DNA from: Deroplatys truncata
Taxonomy: Eukaryota; Arthropoda; Insecta; Mantodea; Mantidae
Direction of reading: 5' to 3'
Length of the DNA: 64,000 nt
Assembly (NCBI GenBank): GCA_030765065.1
Contig: CM060990.1
Span: 216,543,290-216,607,289, forward strand
Position numbers and translations under genes: made by a program. Within the stretch, counting starts at the first letter, position 1. Every line of letters starts with the position of its first letter. Under the pieces are notes generated by a model, which had not been told where the DNA came from, did not search any database, and was given only the letters and a program-made list of their open reading frames with translations. This document shows positions 44,428 to 55,615 of this stretch, piece after piece.

Positions 44428-45735
44428 CAGTATGCGCCAAAATATACAGTACTGGAACTTATGTTACTGTTATTGTAGTTATTATTTATTGTTTATTTAT
44501 CGCGATGATAATGTAAATGTTCAAAATGTGCTCTATTGCACTGTAGACAGTGTTCATAATGATCACGCAGATTTTCAAACATATTTCGGAACATAGGTTG
44601 CTTCAGAGTCCTGAAAAACGAGACAATCTTCTGACATAATGCAGGCAAAGTTTTGGGTGGACCTGGATACCTGAAAACTTTCTCCTTTAGCATTCCCCAC
44701 ATGTAAGCATCAGGTGGTGTCAGATAGGGGAACTCAGTTCCACGGGAAATGATTTGTCCTGGAAAGGTTTCTTGCAGCATAGCCATAGACTGTCAAGTGG
44801 TGTGGCAGGTTGCCCCATCTTGTTGGAACCACTGTCTCTTCATCCGAACGTTTCTGGCATGACAAAACCTTCTTAGATCCTGAATAAATGGCCTGATCAC
44901 CATGTTCCTATAATGTTCCTGGTTAACAGTAAGAGGTGCACCATCATCATCCTCAATGAAATATGGACCTAGCACACCGTTTCCTGACACAGCACACCAA
45001 ATCGTCGCACGCACACTCGTAGCGGTTTCTGGGCGATAACATCTGGCCTCTCGAAACCAAGAAAGTGAGTTGTTTGGCGATTGATAAAACTGTCCAAGTG
45101 AATGTGACTTTCATCGGAGAACCACATGTTGAACAAGAAATCTGGATCCTCGTACACCATGGCCAAAATTTGTGCACAATATTCAAACCTGAGATGCCTA
45201 TCTTGCCCCGTCAATCTTGTCCAACCTGTATTCGGTATGGAAATTCACCTAGGTCTTTAAATAATCGTCGAAATGACGTATTGCGGATGTTTAATTTCAG
45301 GGCTGTTCACCGAAGACTTCACTTTGGTGACTGCAAAACCTGATTGAGGACATGTCCATGATTTTCATTGATAGACACAGTTACTGGCCTACCAGACCTT
45401 CCCTTCTGTTGAGAGAATACACTACCCGTACAACAAAATTTTGTAACGATAGACAGCATAACTGTGTTGCTTGGTGCCGACTTATTAAAGTGTTCATGAT
45501 ATTGTTCAGCCACTAACTTTAAACTCGGCCCGCCTTGATAACCATTTCTGTACGAGCAAAACTAATACTCCACTATGAACACTTTTTCCTCCGTTGCGAG
45601 ACCCATTGTCACTTCCAACCACAGAGCACAGTGTTCATTACACAACTAACAATACATCATGGTGATGCAACAACATGCAGACGCACAGGCATGCACATGC
45701 ACAAAAATCAGTACTGCATATTTTTGCGCATACTG
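44428..45735 (-). mobile_element. Tc-like-2, DDE_3 transposon
   Basis: Inverted repeats of about 28 bp match closely: CAGTATGCGCCAAAATATAC at the left and, from the right, CAGTATGCGCAAAAATATGC. TA lies on both sides (44426-44427 and 45736-45737). Length 1308 bp. Confidence 0.95.
44493..45513 (-). pseudogene. Tc-like-2 transposase, degenerate
   Basis: The N-terminal part has AEQYHEHFNKSAPSNTVMLS and GRSGRPVTVSINENHGHVL. The central part has FNMWFSDESHIHLDSFINR (first catalytic Asp, SDE.H.HL), RATIWCAVSGNGVLGPYFIE and VNQEHYRNMVIRPFI. The last part has KRQWFQQDGATCHTTRQSMA (second Asp) and EFPYLTPPDAYMWGMLKEKV (third), then LRDHYEHCLQCNRAHFEHL. A few residues before the third block seem deleted. 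Frameshifts near 45320, 45215, 45000 and 44790 break the frame. It belongs to the same broad family as Tc-like-1 but is not a close copy. Confidence 0.9.
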
Positions 45736-46196
45736 TACTTTTGGGTCCTTGATATAGCAACACCCTCACCAAATTGTTCCTCTAGCAGCCTTTCTTCTTC
45801 ATTCTCTGCATAAAAGAACTTGATGGTTGCTATATTCTTTACACTCCATTCAAAAAGTTGGTTTTAGAACATAGTGTTATCTCTGACTGGGTTCTGGAGA
45901 CTAGCTTTGGTAGCCAGTCCTTTCACTGCACCTTCAAATCCATCATATATTCCTTTGCCATGGGCAGTGGCATAAAAGTGTCACTCAGCTTCCACTACAT
46001 AAAAATATATGGCCTGCTCGCACAGGTTTGCAAAGTTCCTCTGGTTTTTATATTCAGTTGCACTTGCATCCAAGTATAATATAGTTTTACTGATTGAGGC
46101 ATCATGTTTTTGAGGAAACGAAGAAGAACTTTCTGAAAAGCATGCACCAATACAGTGTCATGTTTCAAGCACTCATAAATGAAAACAAAACTCTTA

Positions 46197-47600
46197 TACT
46201 TTTATATTTGTGGAGTTGGTTGTAACACTACATCACTTGCACTTTAATTTATGAGGGACTAGTTTCAGAAACCATTGTTTCCGTTTTCAACCTCGGGGGT
46301 CCAACTGCCTTTGCTGGTTGTAGTTTCCTGCAGCTTTCTTTCTGTGGTGAAACAATGAACTTCTTCACTAAGAAGTCAACTGGTGGGATTTCAAAACTTA
46401 TAAGATGGTCTTTGTGCTTCCATATTAAAATGTTTTCCTACATTGTGGTTTTGTTGTGCCCTGTTGCATTTTTTTTTTCGTAATTTCGGATTTGGGTCCA
46501 GGTTATGGTTTTTATTCCAAAAGTGAGATGGTATTGTTGACTTGTCTTCTTGTTTTAACTTAACATTTCTGAAGCATTCTTTGGTTCTGGTTTTAGTCCT
46601 CTTTTAATTTTCCTGAGCACAATCCATACAGTTAATTTTGTATATTCTGGATCTATTGTCTGATTCCTTCAGAAGGGAAGTAAAGCCGGTGGCCCCGTGT
46701 CGTAGATTTACGGCACATAAAAGAACCTCAAGCCTGATAAAGAGGCCTCTGAGCAAAATTATTGGTCTTTCACGCCCAATATAGAATGGGACACTAATAA
46801 CCACAGCAGTTAAAGAGCGTCCATAAATAAAACTGAATTTAATTTAATTTTTTTCTATTGTCTGATGGAATATCATCTTTTCTTTATGAGGTTTAGCATT
46901 TTTCTTATGGAGTATGTGTTTGTTGGAGCGAAGATGATATTTTATTCTCTAAAGACCTTTTACAATTTTCTAAATGCTTTTGGGTGATAAGCGAACCTCC
47001 TGAATGTGCTGTAGCTATCTTTTCCTGTGGTAAGGATGCTTATCTCTTTTATGGCTTTCTTTTCCTTTGCTTTATCTACCTTCTAGTGTGCAAGACTTTT
47101 GTTGTATCCAATTTCTTCTGCAGTGTGGATTATGGTTTTTAGTTCTTTGTTGAATTCAGCTTGGGCCATGGGTACATTAACTAGTCTGTGTGTAAAGCTG
47201 TTTATTATTGCATGTTCATGAGATACTTGGTTACAGCTGTCATTTTTAAGGTAATTTTCAGACTGGGTTGGCTTCCTGTGAATTCCAAAATGTATCTTTT
47301 GTTACTTCTGATGATTTTTAGATCTATAAAAGGTAGCTGTTCATTGGTTTCTTTTTCCATCGTGAATTTTATGATATTTTTCTTGTAGATTAAGTAGTTT
47401 TATGACATCATCTAAATGTCTGTTTAGAACTATTGCAAAGATATCAACACAGAGGTACCAAACCATGAAGTTGCGTGGAAATGCATTCTTTATGTGTGTT
47501 TCAAATGAGCTTATAAATGGATCTGTCAAGAACAGTGAGAGTGTATTGCCCATAAAGAGAACTGAGTTTTGCCTGTAGAATTGTTAAAATAGCTGAATAC
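46197..47600 (-). pseudogene. PLE-2 left copy: reverse transcriptase end and GIY-YIG
   Basis: The minus strand reads MGNTLSLFLTDPFISSFETH, AFPRNFMVWYLCVDIFAIV (the YVDD turn has lost one Asp) and HLDDVIKLLNLQEKYHKIHD. Further on, SRIYKINCMDCAQEN is the start of the GIY-YIG domain, where SINE copy G is inserted just upstream. The order polymerase then GIY-YIG identifies a Penelope-like element. Frameshifts and stops throughout. Confidence 0.8.
46665..46853 (+). repeat. SINE-1 copy G, 5'-truncated
   Basis: 189 bp of body and tail (from CCTTCAGAAGGGAAGTAAAG to AATTTAATTTAATTTTTT), flanked by a perfect 13-bp duplication TCTATTGTCTGAT (46652-46664 and 46854-46866). It interrupts only the left PLE-2 arm, so it came after the inverted pair or hit one arm. 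Confidence 0.95.
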
Positions 47601-47639
47601 AGTGGGTATGGAAGCAGTAGAAGCAGAATAGTACATCTT

Positions 47640-48862
47640 GCTAACTAACTTAAGCATTGAGCAAAACATCTTAATTTTCAATGGGAAGTATTGCAGGCAG
47701 AAATCAGATCTCTTTATAGGCAATCCATCCTCAGTGTTCTTGACAGATTTATTTATGTGCCTTTTTGAAACACAGATTAAAACAGGCATTTCCATGGAAC
47801 TTCAAGGTTTGGTACCTATATGTTGATGATATCTTTGCAATAGTTCCAAACACACATTTAGATGACATCATAAAACTACTCAATTTACAAGAAAAAACCA
47901 CAAAATTCATGATGGAAAAAGAAACTAATGGACAGCTACCTTTTTGAGATCTAAAAATCATCAAAAGTGAAAAAGATATATTTTGGAATTTACAGGAAGT
48001 CAACCCAATCTGAAAATTACATTAAAAATGATAGCTGTAATCCAGCATCCCATAAACATGCAATAATTAACAGCTTTATACACAGACTAGTTAAGGTACC
48101 CATGGCCCAAGCTGAATTCAACAAAGAACTATAAACCATAATCCACATTGCAAAAGAAAACTGATATACAAAAGTATTGTATAGAAGAAAATAAATAGAG
48201 CAAAGGAAAAGAAACCCATAAAAGAAATAAGCACCCTCACCATAGGAAAATATAGCAACAGCACATTCAGGAGATTCACTATCACCCAAAAGCATTTGTA
48301 AAATTCAAAAAGATCTTTAGAGAACAAAATATTGTTTTGATTCCCACAAACAGACACCTCATAAGAGAAATGCTAAATTCATAAACAAAAGATGAGATTC
48401 CACCAGATAATATATCTGGACTGTACCAAATTGGCTGTATGGATCCTCAAAAGCTTTACATGGGAAAAACCAAAAGAAATCTAAAAACCAGAACCAAAGA
48501 ACACTTCAGAAATATTAAGTTAAAACAAGAGGACAAGTCAGCAGAGCCATCTCACTTTTGAAATGAAAACCATAACTTGGATCCAAACCCAAAATTACTA
48601 CAAAACATGACAGGCCACAATGAGGGAAAGCATTTTAATATGGAAGCACAAAGACCATTTTATAAATTTTGAAATCCTGCTGGTTGATATCTTAGTAAGT
48701 AAGTTCATTCCAACACCAGAGAGGAGAAGGCTGCAGGCAACTACAACCAGCAATGGCAGTTGGACCCATGAGTTTAAAAATGGAAGTAACAGTTCCCAAC
48801 ACTAGTCCCTCATAAATTAAAATGTAGGTGACGTAGATCAACTTCACAAATATAAAGGTACA
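47640..48862 (+). pseudogene. PLE-2 right copy: reverse transcriptase end and GIY-YIG
   Basis: The frame gives LTNLSIEQNILIFNGKYCRQ, NPSSVFLTDLFMCLFETQIK, then WYLYVDDIFAIVPNTHLDDI with an intact YVDD catalytic turn, and KETNGQLPFLDLKI. Downstream, SGLYQIGCMDPQKLYMGKTK and RNLKTRTKEHFRNIKLKQ are the GIY-YIG endonuclease with GLY and YMG in place of GIY and YIG. The last readable part is ILLVDILVSKFIPTPERRRL. At least three frameshifts and several stops separate the blocks. Confidence 0.85.
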
Positions 48863-48989
48863 GAACATTCGCTATATTGTGGGGCCGCAGATCTCATGTA
48901 TGAGTGTACCACTCACGGTCACTGTGGGGTTTTACACCGGGGGGTTTTCTTTGTAACTCTCCTGTGTTACTTACCAGTGATAGTAACAT

Positions 48990-49182
48990 GTATTATAATG
49001 AGTACTAAACCTTGCTATAAGTGTTGTTGAAAGTGATAGCCATCTGCTTTGAGGCATTCCTGCCTCTTTGGTTGAAATTTTCATTCACATGCATAAGTTC
49101 TTCTTGCATAGTTCTCATAATTTCTATTCTTATATTGTCCTTAAGTTCGTCTATGGTATAGGGATTGTTCCTACCAACTTTA
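48990..49182 (-). pseudogene. Tc-like transposase C-terminal remnant
   Basis: The minus strand reads NNPYTIDELKDNIRIEIMRT, MQEELMHVNENFNQRGRNAS and KQMAITFNNTYSKV then stop. The pattern (P.(T/R)..(E/D)LK..I...I....) then (L..V..N...R...C....G.H(I/F)) is the end of DDE_3 transposases like those at 14 and 45 kb. The rest of the element is gone, replaced on the right by the 3' end of LINE-B. Confidence 0.65.
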
Positions 49183-49250
49183 TTTATTTATTCCTTCATT
49201 AGGGCACTGGCTCCAATTACAGAAGGGTTAGACAAAATAAAACAAACATA

Positions 49251-50528
49251 CGAGGGTGGTCTGAAAAGTTTCCAACCTCAACATGAAGATGGCAGCACTC
49301 GTTAATAAAAGCTAGTGAATTTCGTTGTTCATCTGTTGACAGTTACTCACCAAAGTTTCAGCCATTTTGGTCGCTCAGTTGTTATGTAACAGTCATTTGA
49401 GTGAGGTGATGTGAGTGTTTTTATGAAAATGGGCAAAATCGAGTATCGAGCTGTCATTAAATATTTGTTTTTGAAAGGCAATACGCCTACGCAAATCAAA
49501 GATGAGTTGGATTCTGTGTATGGGGACTCTGCACCATCATTTACCACAGTGAAATTTTGGGCAGCTGAATTTAAACGTGTCCATAAGAGCTTGGGTGACG
49601 AACGTTCGAGACGTCCAAAAACTGCAACTACCGATGAAAACATCGCCAAAGTTCACCAAATGGTGCTAGACGACCACCGAATTAAAGTGAGAGAGATAGC
49701 AGAGGCTATGAACATGTCAAAAGAACATGTTTGTCACATATTAAATCAACATTTAGGCATGAGAAAGCTGTCCACGCATTGGGTGCCGCGTTTGCTCACG
49801 TTAGACCAAAAACGTGTTCGAATGAACATTTCCAACGCTTTGTTGGCACAGTTTAGGCGCAATAAATTCGAATTTTGGCGCCGATTAATTACTGTAGATG
49901 AAACTTGGATACACCATTATACCGAAACAAAAATACAGTCCAAACAGTGGACTGCAAAGGGGGAACTGGTTCCAAAAAAAGGAAAAACTGTTTTTTCGGC
50001 TGGGAAAGTGATGGCGACTGTTTTTTGGATAGTCATGGAGTTATTTTAATTGATTATCTTCAAAAAGGAAAAACCATTACAGGAGCATACTACACATCAT
50101 TACTTGACAAGCTGAAGGCAGAACTTGAGGAAAAATGGCCACATTTGCAGAAAAAGAAAATCTGTTTCACCAATAGGTCTCACACGTCAGTGGTTGCAAT
50201 GGCGAAAATCCACGAATTACGGTTTGAACTGCTTGACCATCCACTTTACTCACCAGATCTAGCCCCAAGCGACTTCTTTTTGTTCCCTCATCTGAAAATT
50301 GCGCTCGGAGGACAGAGATTTTTGTCAAATGAAGAGGCAATCACCTTCGTGAACAATTATTTTGCAGAGTAAAATGCTGAGTACTATTTGGACAGGTTAC
50401 AGAGATGGGAGCATCGCTGGAAGAAGTGTGTAGAGTTACAAGGAGACTATGTTGAAAAATAAATAAAAAAATTTCTGAAAAAATGTCTTGTATCTTTGTT
50501 AAGTCGGAAACTTTTCAGACCACCCTCG
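49251..50528 (+). mobile_element. mariner-5 (DD34D)
   Basis: Ends CGAGGGTGGTCTGAAAAGTT and, from the right, CGAGGGTGGTCTGAAAAGTT are identical over at least 20 bp. TA flanks lie at 49249-49250 and 50529-50530. Length 1278 bp. Confidence 0.97.
49423..50372 (+). pseudogene. mariner-5 transposase, one frameshift and one small deletion
   Basis: The frame starts at ATG 49423 (MKMGKIEYRAVIKYLFLKGN) and carries two helix-turn-helix regions (QIKDELDSVYGDSAPSFTTV and DDHRIKVREIAEAMNMSKEH), then VDETWIHHYTETKIQSKQW with the first catalytic Asp. A missing base near 50029 shifts the frame; it continues GVILIDYLQKGKTITGAYYT. The second catalytic block should read as FH.DNA.SHTS but is KICFTNRSHTSVV, consistent with a deletion of about 9 bases that removes the Asp. 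The third block YSPDLAPSDFFLFPHLK is intact. Few other changes, so a young copy. Confidence 0.92.
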
Positions 50529-50534
50529 TATATA

Positions 50535-51544
50535 CGAGGGTGGATCGGAAAGTAATGTACAATAATTTTTTTCTGCATTGATATTGTGGCTGGGATGTTG
50601 AAATTTCACCAAGATATAGTTTGAAGCTTTCACTACAGACGCTATTTTGTTCTGTGTAGCTCTAGGGAGAGAAGCATGAACTTTGCAACAAACATGTTAC
50701 TGGCATCCACTTGTGAAGAGCAGTGAGGTGTAGTGCGAGTTTTGTGGGCTAAAGGGCATAACCCAAGTGAAATTCATTGGGACATGCATGGCATGTATGG
50801 GAACGACTTTATGGACCGTAGAATGTCTCCAGGTGGTGTACATTCTTCAAAGACTGCTGTGACAGCCTTTGTGATTTGCCACGTTCCGGATGGAAGGTAA
50901 CAGCTGTAACCCTGCAGAATGTCACAGCCATCGAGGCAGCAATTCTGAACAACCGGTGGATCCAACTGTGAACCTTATCTCAGCTGTTCAACATTTCATA
51001 TGGTGTGGTGTACGATATTTGCATGACACATTGAAGTTTCGTAAAGTTAGTGCTCGCTGGGTGTCTAATAACCTGACAGATGACCAGGTGTTTTTGCCCT
51101 TCGTGACGAATGCCATAACATTAATGCTGATGATGTAAAATTTCTTCATGACAATGCTCGCTCCCATATTGCTGCTGCTGTTCGTGAGAAAATGAACAAG
51201 TTTGGTTGGGAGGTGCTCCAGCATCCACCATACAGTCAAGACCTGGCACCTTCGGATTTTCATCTGTTTGGTCCCATGAAGAAATTCCTGGCCAGTCAAT
51301 GTTTTGTGTCAGATGTAGAAGTGAAAACAGCAGTCCACAGATGGCTATACTTCAACCGAACGGACTTCTGTGAATAGGGTATTATGAAACTGTTATCACG
51401 ATGGGAGAAATGTGTTGAGAAAGCTGGCAACTATGTAGAAAAATACACAAAAGAAGTCAGTTCATTTGTGCATTTGTTTGTAATGGTACCTATTCAACCT
51501 TTCGTAAAATAAATTATTATGCGTTACTTTCCAGTCCACCCTCG
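50535..51544 (+). mobile_element. mariner-6, internally deleted
   Basis: Ends CGAGGGTGGATCGGAAAGTA and, from the right, CGAGGGTGGACTGGAAAGTA mark a different mariner lineage, four bases away from mariner-5. At 1010 bp it is about 270 bp short. Confidence 0.93.
50690..51375 (+). pseudogene. mariner-6 transposase remnant
   Basis: The start reads LLASTCEEQ and VVRVLWAKGHNPSEIHWDMH (first helix-turn-helix). The middle has LKFRKVSARWVSNNLTDDQ, just before the usual catalytic part, but the first Asp block is deleted. A shifted frame gives KFLHDNARSHIAAAVREKMN (second catalytic Asp present when read in frame), and LQHPPYSQDLAPSDFHLFGP and MKKFLASQCFVSDVEVKTAV follow (third). It cannot encode a working enzyme because the first catalytic block is lost. 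Confidence 0.88.
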
Positions 51545-51631
51545 CATAAACAAAAAACACATAGACAAAATAAAAACAGACAAACAAATCAAGCAAGCAA
51601 TCAATAATGCCTATATCTAATTAAGATAGAG

Positions 51632-53460
51632 TTATTTGACAATATTTTTAAATGAAGAGTACTGGAGAGAAAAATAAAGTACACTTTCTGGTGATATTTT
51701 GTTATACATTAAACACATACTCAATAAAATACAATTTTTATATGATATGGACCTAGGAATCTGACAGACAAAATGCAAATGTAATCTTAGGTTCAAATGC
51801 CTTACATTAAAGTTTAATTGTTCTAAGAAGGATGGATTATCTATAAAATAGTTAACCAATTTATAAAGTAACATTTGATCAGTAACTGCTCTTCTAACAC
51901 TCTGTTTGTCAATGTTAAATTCACCTAAAAGATTCTGGTAGTGCATACCATCACTATATGTTGATGTGTTATATTTCTTCCAATAAAGAAATCTAAGAAA
52001 CTGTTTCTGAATTATTTCTATTTTATTTATAAGAATCTGAAAATATGGATTCCAAATTGGTGAAAGATATTCAAATTTAAACCTAACGTATTATACGATA
52101 AAATCAATGAAAAACAACATTTAAGGTCTTCAGAATTTTTAAATAAAAATTCCAAATTCTTATGTGCATCGTTAAGCATTATATCAGTGTGGTAATTAAA
52201 CAACCAGTTATCACTTATATTCAAACCCAGATATGTATGCGTTGATTCAACTTTCAAGCACTTGCCATACATGGTGTACAGTGTTTTACATATTTTATCA
52301 CCTCTAGCTATAGTTAATACACAGCATTTAACATATTAAAAGGAAGATCATTTAAAATGCTCCATTTAAATACATTATTAACATCATCCTGAAGTTTCGA
52401 CTCATCCAAATGGTTCTCAATTCTCACATATAATTTTAAATCATCAGCATATAAAATACATTCTGAGTAATTTATACATAAAGGTACGTCAAGATCCAAG
52501 GTTCGAACCCTGAGGCACTCCTGAATTTACATCAAATGTATAGGATTGGAAACTATCATAATAATATGCTGCTTTCTGTTCATTAAATATGATGTAATTA
52601 AATTAATCATAGAAATTGACAATCCATATTTAGTAAGTTTTGATAAAAGAAGATCATGGTTTGATGCTATCAAATGCCTTGAAAAAATCAGTATAAATCG
52701 TATCAACACACGACTTGACAATTTAATGAATTCTCAACAAATTGAGAAAAATACATCATATTTGTCAAAGTTGATCTTTTAGGTAAGAATCCATGTTACT
52801 TTATATATAACTTTTAATTTGCCTGTAGATACGATCATAGAAAATTTGTTCAAATATCTTAGATGGAGCACACATAATAAAAATAGGCTTATAATTTTCA
52901 ATTTGATTAACATCTCCATATTTAAAAATGGGACATACCTTATTTAATTTCCACTTTTCTGGAAATGAATGATTACCATAATTAAATTATATGTTATACA
53001 TAATGATTCCATCAGTACTTCAGTCAACCTTTAATTAGGTATATATGGTGGAATACAGTCAGGTCCACTAGACTTTTTAGGCTTAAGTTTTCTTAGTGCA
53101 TGTTTAAATTCATTTTCATATATTCTTCTGGAATGTAACATCTATGGCATATATGGTACCTGTTATTCAGGGATCCCATACACTGCCTTTACAGATTTAT
53201 ATACAGATTTCAAGTAATCAGCAAATCCATTTGCTATGTTTTCATTGCCTATTAAAATATCATTACCTAAATGCTAGTATGTGACTGACCTGGCTGCTTA
53301 GCTGATTTACTTTTTATAAAACTCGAAAAAGTCTTAGAATAGCATTTAATTTCTTGTTCAGTATTAATAATATATTTCTTATACACAGAGTTAATCATTG
53401 ATTTAACTTTCCTTCTTATTTCCTTAAAAGCTAAAGCACTGTTAGTCCAATATTTCATGT
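51632..53460 (-). pseudogene. LINE-B reverse transcriptase
   Basis: On the minus strand, YWTNSALAFKEIRRKVKSMI precedes the fingers; IFSRHLIASNHDLLLSKLTK (palm, the FD..(D/N)H type with FSRHL in place of FDAI) and SYLMNRKQHIIMI follow. SECILYADDLKLYVRIENHL has an intact YADD catalytic turn. KVESTHTYLGLNISDNWLFN and DAHKNLEFLFKNSEDLKC belong to the thumb, and LNFNVRHLNLRLHLHFVC and NYFIDNPSFLEQ to the tail. Six or more frame breaks are present. Confidence 0.85.
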
Positions 53461-53617
53461 GCCTTCTATGGTATTCCTCTAATTTAAGAGTATTAATAAT
53501 ACTATAATTAAACCAACAAGGATATTAGTTTTTTTTAAACTTTAATATAGGTATAGTTGCATAAAATATATTATATATTATTGTATAAAACATTTCAAGT
53601 GCTTCATTCACATTTTT

Positions 53618-54420
53618 TCACATTTCTAAAGATTCCTGGTTATTGTCATTTAACATATTAAAAATCATCAAGTAGTTGGCTTGTTTAAAATTGTAAATAT
53701 AATTATTATAACATTTTTCTTTGATGCTCTTAATGTATTTACACTTAAAATTAATTATTAAGGAAAGATGATAGTTAACCTCTTCAATAAAGGGTAACAA
53801 TTTCCAATCTACAGTTAGACCCAACACATTTAATAGCACCAGATAAAGGGCTTTGCCATGTCTATTCATAATATTGTTAAATAATTTTAAATTATAAAGA
53901 GCCATAAAATTTTCTAAACACCTGTAACGAGCTCCTGAATTCTCAAACGAAAACCTCGTGCCCATCACAAGTGGCAGTTTAAAATCACCAACTAAAATTA
54001 TATTATCAGAGTAAAAGTTGTGTATCTCAAATACATTAAACAATTCTTTATAAAATTTTAATGGTGAATTAGGAGGAAGGTATACAGTGACCATATAATA
54101 ACTATTATTTGATAAAATTAGCTTAAATTCAAAGTTTTCAAAACTAGTGCATTTAAGACTAACTTCAACTGAATTCAGTTCAGATTTTATAGCTATTAAA
54201 ACACCTCCTCTCTTTTAAAAACTGTACCATGACAATACACAATATATGATGTATTAAAAAGCTCAGAACTTAAAAACTTAATCATTCAGCCAAGTTTCAG
54301 CCAAAACAATAATATCATAGTTATGACAAAATATGTTATTAAACAATAAATTGGTTTTAATTATCAACCCTCTAACATTCTGATAATACATATTTAAATC
54401 TAAGATCGACATACTTATCG
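53618..54420 (-). pseudogene. LINE-B endonuclease
   Basis: ORF2 begins near 54410 (MSILDLNMYYQNVRGL) and continues IIVLAETWLND, the (N/Q)(V/I)RG and (E/T)W blocks of EEP endonucleases. VTVYLPPNSPLKFYKELFNV and SDNIILVGDFKLPLVMG follow, the second holding the GDF(N) motif with Lys in place of Asn. The last His block is replaced (EEVNYHLSLII, from the usual SDH..(L/I)). It would cut target DNA at the insertion site. Confidence 0.85.
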
Positions 54421-55461
54421 GATTTAGATTTCACCACCTCCTCTGGCACCATCGTTTTCAGTAAATATTTGACTGTGGACTAATTTACCATAGAAAGGGG
54501 CGATTAATGCTCCCAGGGGCCAATTATCAATTTTAATTGATTTTACTAAATTGGTCCTCGGAGACGGAAGCATGAAATGGAGTAATTGGGAAACTTGTTT
54601 TTAAGCCAAGCGATGTTCTCAATATCTGATATCAATTTAATGAACTCAACGATTTCATTAGATTTAACTTCTGGATGAAACCTAGACACAAAAATAGCCC
54701 TCCTTCTAGGACTTCTTTGCATCACTCTTAAGGGTGCACACCATTATGCGCACCAATCAAAGGAGCTGCCTTGATTTTCCTTCTTTCTTGGGTATCCACT
54801 CGATTGACCTTATTTCTTTTCCTTGATACAAGGATAAAGTTATCATTCTCTGCAGAATTGCTAACACTGCAAGTTGACACAACATTCTTTGCTGCTTGAG
54901 CAAAGCTTATAGACCGTGATGTAACACTTACTTATTTCAAAGGTGTCATAATTTTCTTTGTGATTTTCTGTGGATCCTGTTTTTTATTTTGAAGACTGGT
55001 CATCCTTGTTGATGTACAAATCACCCCTTTTGACAGGGCAGAAGAGAGAACTGGATTCTCCTGTTTCAGCTTCTGGATTTCAGCGGACAGCCCCTCGACC
55101 ATTCCATAAAATTTCCGTAAAGTTTCCAATTGCAGCATGTTGGTTGAATTCAGCCTAATGGTCTCCAATTGGACACTAATCACTCAGTACTGGAAGTTCC
55201 AAGTCCCTGTTGATGGGTGAGATCTTAGGTAGAGATTGTAGTGCTGCTCCTTTTATTGGAGTTTCATCCCTGTGCACTTGCTTATCAGATTTAGTGCAAT
55301 TATCACACTTAAATCCCGATTGAAGGAGAATTGAGCATTCCTCCTTTCCTAAATTTAAACAAGAGCCATGAAATTTAAAGCCACATTGACCTGAACACAG
55401 CACAAAACACTGCTCCCACTAATAACTTCACTACACACACCACATATGGATGACATGTCTA
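54420..55461 (-). pseudogene. LINE-B ORF1: PHD-like finger, coiled coil, RRM-like end
   Basis: A start at about 55461 gives MSSICGVCSEVISGSS. A one-base shift near 55405 leads to LCSGQCGFKFHGSCLNLGKE and GFKCDNCTKSDKQVHRDE, together a C4HC3-type PHD pattern as found in ORF1 of many CR1/jockey-type elements. The coiled coil lies at 55183-54932 (LRKFYGMVEGLSAEIQKLKQ). Towards the end, RRAIFVSRFHPEVKSNEIVE and FIKLISDIENIAWLKNKFP look like the conserved RNA-binding end of such proteins. A stop near 54735 and the shift disable it. Confidence 0.75.
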
Positions 55462-55615
55462 CAGGTGGAGCGAACTGTAAACACGTCTGACCGCTTTGAA
55501 GGTTGACCTCCTATGTTATTTTTAGGGCTTAAATGATACACCAATTTTGTAAATTTTTTCCTCTGTTAGAACATTTCATTTTTGCTTCATAGGTTTAGTG
55601 TTTAGCAATCCCATT

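Larger units (their letters stand above)
43985..46190 (-). pseudogene. Conserved arthropod protein of unknown function, split by Tc-like-2
   Basis: The upstream part (46190-45738, minus strand) reads VLVHAFQKVLLRFLKKHDAS, YLDASATEYKNQRNFANLCE, EWHFYATAHGKGIYDGFEGA and VKGLATKASLQNPVRDN. The downstream part (44425-43985) reads HAFVPLCPEKLQAKSFSAPE, ITDFVAFLYDKQWS and, near the end, FFLHPAGPAELFAHPQK. I know this combination (D.A..QYKN, ATSHGK, then a (V)AV.YD..W region) as a family of uncharacterised proteins repeated in many arthropod and cnidarian genomes, probably element-derived. Stops near 45870 and 44250 and a shift show decay. With Tc-like-2 and one TA removed the frame reads continuously across 44427/45736. 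Confidence 0.65.
46197..48862. mobile_element. PLE-2: two Penelope-like copies in head-to-head inverted array
   Basis: The left arm (46197 to about 47600) is on the minus strand and the right arm (about 47640 to 48862) on the plus strand. Both are 5'-truncated at nearly the same place in the polymerase and run to the same 3' end. Shared blocks include TTTATGAGGGACTAGT near the outer ends. Without the SINE in the left arm both are about 1.2 kb. Divergence between the arms is visible but moderate. Confidence 0.85.
49176..55470 (-). mobile_element. LINE-B, CR1/jockey-like non-LTR retrotransposon
   Basis: On the minus strand the order is ORF1 with a PHD-like finger (about 55460), coiled coil, RRM-like end, endonuclease (54420-53618), reverse transcriptase (53460-51632) and a 3' end with AATAAATAAATA at 49176-49190. 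Two mariners sit in the 3' region; the A-rich LINE sequence continues across them (AAACAAACATA at 49241-49250, CATAAACAAAAAACACATAG at 51545). The element is nearly full length but riddled with breaks. Confidence 0.85.
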
